This document shows, one piece after another, positions 13,090 through 16,290 of a stretch of 16,290 bases of DNA; positions within the stretch are counted from its first letter, which is position 1; every line of letters begins with the position of its first letter. A program made the position numbers and the translations under genes. The notes below the pieces were generated by a model. It did no database searches, was not told the origin of the DNA, and saw only the letters and a list, made by a program, of their open reading frames with translations. The DNA comes from Limnospira sp050045915. GTDB taxonomy: Bacteria; Cyanobacteriota; Cyanobacteriia; Cyanobacteriales; Microcoleaceae. Location of the stretch: positions 1 to 16,290 of the forward strand of contig JBNGCR010000119.1 in NCBI GenBank assembly GCA_050045915.1, written 5' to 3'.

Positions 13090-13319
13090 GAATCCCTTTC
13101 TATGGCAAGATCGCGGTTGATGTCTTCGGCGGAACGTTGGGGATGACGATCGCGCAACTCCTCCAAAAACTTGAGGATATTCTGCCGGCCGATCGCTTTT
13201 CGGGGGGGAAGAACCACAAAAACTTCGACTTCCTGACCTTCACAACCCGACGGAATTTGAACTTCCACTTTATTGCCGGGAAGGACTTTGGTGGTGATTC
13301 GGATGGCGGACTGCATCAT
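13077..13319 (-). CDS. Type II antitoxin-like protein upstream of the truncated toxin
   Basis: 80 residues. The N-terminus, IRITTKVLPGNKVEVQIP, followed by GQEVEVFVVLP, is a beta-rich swapped-hairpin-like stretch as in AbrB/MazE-type or related cyanobacterial antitoxins. The C-terminus is charged and helical (ILKFLEELRDRHPQRSAEDIN... ERDSWDS), which suits a toxin-wrapping tail. It overlaps the toxin start by 13 bases (13077-13089), typical translational coupling. Two adjacent ATG codons (13317-13319 and 13314-13316) can start it. It probably neutralises the toxin and represses the operon; that role is inferred. It is divergent from crtD with 137 bases between. Confidence 0.65.
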   Translation of the reverse strand: MMQSAIRITTKVLPGNKVEVQIPSGCEGQEVEVFVVLPPRKAIGRQNILKFLEELRDRHPQRSAEDINRDLAIERDSWDS

Positions 13320-13429
13320 TGATTGACCGACCTTTTCTCAAATGGTTGTTTGTGTTCTCACCCTCAACCGTAGCACGGGCGCGATCGCACCCCCGATCCC
13401 CCCACCCGCCGAGAAGTTGCTATTATGAG

Positions 13430-13450
13430 AAGGAGTGTTAAGAAATGTAA
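13430..13450 (+). promoter_or_regulatory. Start-stop element (ATG-TAA) with Shine-Dalgarno before crtD
   Basis: AAGGAG (13430-13435) is spaced 9 bases from ATG (13445-13447), which is followed directly by TAA (13448-13450). Six bases later, in the same frame, is the crtD ATG (13457). The best ribosome binding site thus serves a one-codon frame. The crtD start itself has none at the right distance, suggesting re-initiation or ribosome stalling control. A TATTAT at 13421-13426 may be a -10. Confidence 0.45.
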
Positions 13451-13456
13451 AGACCG

Positions 13457-14992
13457 ATGGCAGAGGTTCACAGCGGAAACGCCCGCAAACGGGCGATCGT
13501 AATCGGTGCCGGTATCGGCGGACTCACCGCCGGGGCGCTGCTGGCCCGTCGTGGCTACTCCGTGTCCATTTTCGACCAGGCGATCGTCCCCGGGGGATGC
13601 GCGTCTACCTTCCGGCGCCGGGGGTTCACCTTCGATGTCGGCGCCACCCAGGTGGCGGGGTTGGAACCGGGGGGCATTCACCACCGGATTTTCTCGGAAT
13701 TGCAGATCGACCTACCCGAGGCCACGCCCTGCGATCCCGCCTGCGCGGTTTTTCTACCCGGAGAAACCGAACCCGTCAACATCTGGCGCGACCCGGAAAA
13801 ATGGTGCCTGGAACGGCAGCGGCAGTTTCCCGGAAGCGAACCGTTTTGGCAGTTAATGGGAACTTTATTTGACGCCAGTTGGCGGTTTCAAAGTCGCGAT
13901 CCGGTGTTGCCACCGCGCCATATTTGGGATATAATACAATTAGCGAAAGCGTTTCGACCGGATACGTTGATCACCCTGCCCTTTACGTTTTTAACCGTCG
14001 GCAATTTGCTGAAACTTTACGGACTCGATCGCGATCGCCGCCTGAAAACCTTCCTCGATTTGCAGTTAAAATTGTACTCCCAGGTCAACACCGACGAAAC
14101 CGCCCTGCTGTACGCGGCGACGGCCTTGGGTGTCTCCCAGGAACCCCAGGGATTGTATCACCTTCAGGGCAGTATGCAGGTGTTGAGCGATCGCCTGGTG
14201 GAAAGTTTGGAACGGGACGGGGGAACCCTGCGGATGCGCCACACCGTCGAGGCGATCGCCACCGAAAACGGAAAGGCTGTGGCGGTGCAAATTCGCGATC
14301 AAAAAAATGGTAAAGTTTGGCGAGAAACCGCCGATGTAATGATCGGCAATCTCACCGTTCAAAATGTGGTAAAATTGTTGGGAGAGAAAGATAAGATTTC
14401 TCCGAATATCGGCGATCGCATCTACCGCCACCGGATCGAAAATCTTCCCCCTGCGTCTGGCGCGTTTGTCGTGTATTTGGGAGTGGATGAATCCGCCATC
14501 CCCTCCGGCTGTCCCCCCCACCTACAATTCCTCTACGATTACGACGGGCCGATCGCGGAAAATAATTCCCTATTCGTCTCCGTCAGCAAACCCGGGGACG
14601 GACGGGCGCCGGACGGGAAAGCCACCATCACGGCTTCGAGTTTTACGGATACTGAAAAATGGTGGAATTGTGAGGATTACGAACAGTTAAAAGAACAGTA
14701 TACAAAAGATGCGATCGCCCGCCTGGGTTCCTACTTTCACCTCACCCCAGAAACGATAATTCACCAAGAAGCCGCCACCCCCCGCACCTTCGCCCGCTAC
14801 ACAGCCCGCGATCGCGGTGTGGTCGGGGGCGTGGGCCAGCGAATTTCCACCTTCGGCCCCTTCGGGTTCGCCAACCGCACCCCCGTTAACGGACTCTGGC
14901 TGGTGGGGGACTGCACCCATCCCGGCGAGGGCACCGCAGGTGTCTCCTATTCCGCGTTGACGGTCGTCCGGCAACTGGAAGCCTGCCAATAA
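13457..14992 (+). CDS. crtD: Carotenoid C-3',4' desaturase, CrtD-type
   Basis: FAD-dependent carotenoid desaturase of the phytoene desaturase/CrtISO superfamily. The cyanobacterial CrtD introduces the 3',4' double bond during myxoxanthophyll (myxol glycoside) synthesis, at the membrane. 511 residues: GAGIGG dinucleotide motif at 17-22, the substrate-flavin motif VPGGCASTFRRRGFTFDVGA around 44-63, then VAGLEPGGIHHRIF and PCDPACAVFLPGE, which look like the CrtD branch rather than CrtISO. The C-terminal FAD motif GLWLVGDCTHPGEGTAGVSY lies near 478-497. The start at 13457 keeps a short 12-residue tail before the Rossmann strand. An ATG-TAA start-stop lies just upstream. It is convergent with the PetL-like gene. 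CrtISO or another CrtO-like member is the main alternative; the superfamily assignment is certain. Confidence 0.78.
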   Translation: MAEVHSGNARKRAIVIGAGIGGLTAGALLARRGYSVSIFDQAIVPGGCASTFRRRGFTFDVGATQVAGLEPGGIHHRIFSELQIDLPEATPCDPACAVFLPGETEPVNIWRDPEKWCLERQRQFPGSEPFWQLMGTLFDASWRFQSRDPVLPPRHIWDIIQLAKAFRPDTLITLPFTFLTVGNLLKLYGLDRDRRLKTFLDLQLKLYSQVNTDETALLYAATALGVSQEPQGLYHLQGSMQVLSDRLVESLERDGGTLRMRHTVEAIATENGKAVAVQIRDQKNGKVWRETADVMIGNLTVQNVVKLLGEKDKISPNIGDRIYRHRIENLPPASGAFVVYLGVDESAIPSGCPPHLQFLYDYDGPIAENNSLFVSVSKPGDGRAPDGKATITASSFTDTEKWWNCEDYEQLKEQYTKDAIARLGSYFHLTPETIIHQEAATPRTFARYTARDRGVVGGVGQRISTFGPFGFANRTPVNGLWLVGDCTHPGEGTAGVSYSALTVVRQLEACQ

Positions 14993-15005
14993 CAAAATCT
15001 GTGGG

Positions 15006-15025
15006 GGCAACCTTATAGGGTTGCC
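15006..15025. repeat. Palindrome GGCAACC/GGTTGCC
   Basis: Perfect 7-bp arms with a 6-base spacer, 13 bases after the crtD stop. It is of the kind common between cyanobacterial genes. There is no T-run on the plus strand, so a terminator role is weak. Confidence 0.5.
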
Positions 15026-15045
15026 TGTGAATCCACGATCGGAAA

Positions 15046-15064
15046 GGGCGAATGCCATTCGCCC
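15046..15064. repeat. Palindrome GGGCGAAT/ATTCGCCC, widespread cyanobacterial type
   Basis: Perfect 8-bp arms around GCC. Read on the minus strand it comes 13 bases after the PetL-like stop and is followed by TTTCC, so it may help end that transcript. The sequence resembles a well-known cyanobacterial interspersed palindrome. Confidence 0.55.
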
Positions 15065-15076
15065 CTACAATTACCC

Positions 15077-15178
15077 TTAAATCAATTTGACGAGTCGCAA
15101 CGCAAACAGGAGCCCGGCGGCGGCACCGAGGGCGACAACGTAAAGCAGGGCGTAGGCGATCGCACCGTCAATGGTCAT
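15077..15178 (-). CDS. petL: PetL-like cytochrome b6f small subunit
   Basis: A 33-residue single-span membrane peptide, MTIDGAIAY... ending AGLLFALRLVKLI. The C-terminal pattern GLLF-L/A-R/K-xxKLI and the length match cyanobacterial PetL (subunit VI of the cytochrome b6f complex, about 31-32 residues, one transmembrane helix, stabilising the dimer in the thylakoid). It is too short for most gene callers. Support for a real gene: GGAG eight bases before the ATG, and a near-perfect promoter (TTGACC, 17 bp, TATAAT) about 60 bases upstream. It is convergent with crtD and ends in a palindromic repeat. An upstream in-frame alternative start was not seen. Other tiny photosynthetic peptides (PetM, PetN, Psb or Psa subunits) fit less well. 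Confidence 0.65.
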   Translation of the reverse strand: MTIDGAIAYALLYVVALGAAAGLLFALRLVKLI

Positions 15179-15240
15179 GGTCAATACTCCAGAATGTTAG
15201 TTGAGCTCGGAGAGTCGTCGGGTTGACTTTCTCGTGCCGT

Positions 15241-15269
15241 ATTATAGGGGTTTGGGGGGATTTGGTCAA
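15241..15269 (-). promoter_or_regulatory. Near-consensus promoter of the PetL-like gene
   Basis: Minus strand TTGACC (15264-15269), 17 bp, TATAAT (15241-15246). Transcription should start near 15234, with a leader of about 55 bases. It is the best -10 in the window and fits strong constitutive expression of a photosynthetic subunit. Confidence 0.7.
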
Positions 15270-15345
15270 TTGAGTGGCAATGCCCGATAGAGTGGTTTGC
15301 GATCGCATCAGATACGGACGATCCCCCTAAATCCCCCTTCACAAG

Positions 15346-15533
15346 CAGGGCCGTTTCATTCTCCCCGAAAAATGGCGGAGGGAGCGGAGGGAGCAGAGGG
15401 AGCGGAGGGAGCGGAGGAGGATTTTTCGGAATAAAAAGGTGTTTTTAACCGGAAAAAAACCTTGCTTCTGGCTCCCATCAACGGTTTTCCTCGTCGCCCT
15501 CGACAATTTTGAACCGAGAATGAAACAGCCCTG
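15346..15533. mobile_element. 188-bp MITE-like element with terminal inverted repeats and 11-bp target duplication
   Basis: The ends are inverted repeats of 18 bp with one mismatch: CAGGGCCGTTTCATTCTC on the left, and the complement of CAGGGCTGTTTCATTCTC on the right. Both sides are flanked by CCCTTCACAAG (15335-15345 and 15534-15544), an 11-bp target duplication. It has no transposase and no convincing coding frame, so it would need a helper in trans. An 11-bp duplication fits the IS4 group (usually 10-13 bp), but the parent IS is not identified. An internal pair CCGAAAAAT (15365-15373) / ATTTTTCGG (15421-15429) encloses a 9-bp tandem repeat. Confidence 0.75.
15375..15420. repeat. 9-bp tandem repeat (GCGGAGGGA), five units
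   Basis: Five head-to-tail units of GCGGAGGGA, the third with one change (GCAGAGGGA) and the last shortened. It lies inside the MITE-like element, in the loop of its internal inverted repeat. Unit number is likely to vary between strains. Confidence 0.8.
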
Positions 15534-15576
15534 CCCTTCACAAGGGGGACTTTTACTGCACAACCGGACTTCAATT

Positions 15577-16290
15577 GTTTCAATCCCTAAAAGGGATTTT
15601 GGATAGTTGCAACGATTATCTGCAGGGATTGCGAAACCTCAGTGAAATCGTTTCAATCCCTAAAAGGGATTTTGGATAGTTGCAACACTGGTAAATTTCT
15701 CGGGCGATCGCATAACTTTCTGTTTCAATCCCTAAAAGGGATTTTGGATAGTTGCAACCTTCAATTGTTGGATATGTCTTGCAAAAATCCTCGTTTCAAT
15801 CCCTAAAAGGGATTTTGGATAGTTGCAACATTGAATCGCCCCAATCAGAATCTTGCTGAGACTTATCTATTGTTTCAATCCCTAAAAGGGATTTTGGATA
15901 GTTGCAACCAGGCTCAATAGCCGTCCCACCGAGATCAATAGAGATGTTTCAATCCCTAAAAGGGATTTTGGATAGTTGCAACTTGTCAGGAAAGCTCATC
16001 ATTGATGACAATAAAGAAGTTTCAATCCCTAAAAGGGATTTTGGATAGTTGCAACTCAAATAAATTGTTGTAGTTCCCTTGCCCGCACCCTGTTTCAATC
16101 CCTAAAAGGGATTTTGGATAGTTGCAACATCGTCGCAGGATCATGGCAATTACTCCCATCCCGTTTCAATCCCTAAAAGGGATTTTGGATAGTTGCAACA
16201 CGTTGAAACAATCCATCATGGCTGAAAGCTTAAATGTTTCAATCCCTAAAAGGGATTTTGGATAGTTGCAACGATTTTTTGGAGCGTGTA
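15577..16290 (-). CRISPR. CRISPR array, 10 repeats of 37 bp, 9 complete spacers, continues past the window
   Basis: Ten identical 37-bp repeats, beginning GTTTCAATCCC and ending GGATAGTTGCAAC on the plus strand, start at 15577, 15650, 15722, 15793, 15872, 15946, 16019, 16092, 16163 and 16236. Spacers are 36, 35, 34, 42, 37, 36, 36, 34 and 36 bp; an incomplete tenth begins at 16273. Inside the repeat AATCCC and GGGATT form a hairpin with loop TAAAA. Read on the minus strand the repeat ends GGGATTGAAAC, giving the usual 8-nt crRNA handle ATTGAAAC, so I infer minus-strand transcription with the leader to the right, beyond the window. The left flank is a transposon-bearing repeat and not an AT-rich leader, which agrees. 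No cas gene is in the window, so the subtype (I-B, I-D and III types use similar repeats in cyanobacteria) is open. Confidence 0.97.

Larger units (their letters stand above)
15322..15553. repeat. Interspersed palindrome copy split by an insertion
   Basis: Left half ATCCCCCTAAATCCCCCTTC-ACAAG (15321-15345) and right half continuing AAGGGGGACTTTT (15542-15554) rejoin into a normal family copy if 15346-15544 is removed. This copy therefore predates the insertion. Confidence 0.75.

Noticed and set aside
15569..15579. Shared 11-mer CTTCAATTGTT between the array's left flank and spacer 3
   Set aside because: It is short, partly made of repeat sequence, and without extended similarity; coincidence is sufficient.
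15339..15583. Two 74-75 codon frames across the MITE-like element
   Set aside because: They are made of the 9-bp tandem repeat and element ends (runs of Ser-Leu-Arg or Ser-Ala-Pro) and have no transposase motif.

Overview
The window looks like a chromosomal piece of a filamentous-type, non-marine cyanobacterium. The evidence is the dense scatter of the HIP1 octamer GCGATCGC, a light-type geranylgeranyl reductase (ChlP), a myxoxanthophyll-type carotenoid desaturase (CrtD), a PetL-like cytochrome b6f peptide, cyanobacterial interspersed palindromes and 7-9 bp short tandem repeats, and a long CRISPR array with a typical cyanobacterial 37-bp repeat. It is draft sequence: two runs of exactly 100 N (10241-10340 and 12949-13048) are scaffold gaps.

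Layout, left to right. A hairpin terminator precedes (on the map) a minus-strand NCS2/AzgA-type purine permease (149-1519) and a solitary DNA cytosine-5 methyltransferase (1613-3010). A divergent intergenic region with two inverted repeats leads to a class III alcohol dehydrogenase (glutathione-dependent formaldehyde dehydrogenase, 3173-4282), which shares its stop-codon bases with a convergent tandem pair of membrane-anchored endonuclease/exonuclease/phosphatase (EEP) paralogs (4279-5250 and 5307-6272). The paralogs share a 374-bp identical tract. Overlapping divergent promoters separate them from a DUF790/Bax1-type putative nuclease (6380-7606). A repeat-rich spacer and a small conserved cyanobacterial protein (7798-8007) lead to chlP (8263-9483, TTG start with a strong ribosome binding site, followed by a terminator) and a YhbS-like acetyltransferase (9580-10092).

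The second half opens with a tandem palindromic repeat block broken by the first gap. It continues with a minus-strand GT39-type membrane glycosyltransferase (10446-12170) and a universal stress protein (12242-12694) with its own promoter. Just upstream of that is a compact, apparently free-standing small RNA gene (about 12774-12829) with a consensus promoter and a U-run terminator. An antitoxin plus a PIN/VapC-like toxin cut by the second gap follow. Divergently comes crtD (13457-14992), then a convergent 33-residue PetL-like gene (15077-15178) with a near-consensus promoter. The right end holds an interspersed palindrome split by a 188-bp MITE-like insertion with an 11-bp target duplication. 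This is followed by a CRISPR array of at least ten identical repeats that runs off the window.

Functionally most genes are ordinary housekeeping or photosynthetic genes (chlorophyll and carotenoid side chains, b6f, formaldehyde detoxification, purine uptake) embedded in repeat-rich DNA. No cas genes are present, so the array cannot be typed here. The strongest unusual signals are the small RNA gene, the gene-conversion tract in the EEP pair, the nested mobile element beside the CRISPR array, the operator-like repeats at the formaldehyde dehydrogenase promoter, and the ATG-TAA start-stop element in front of crtD.
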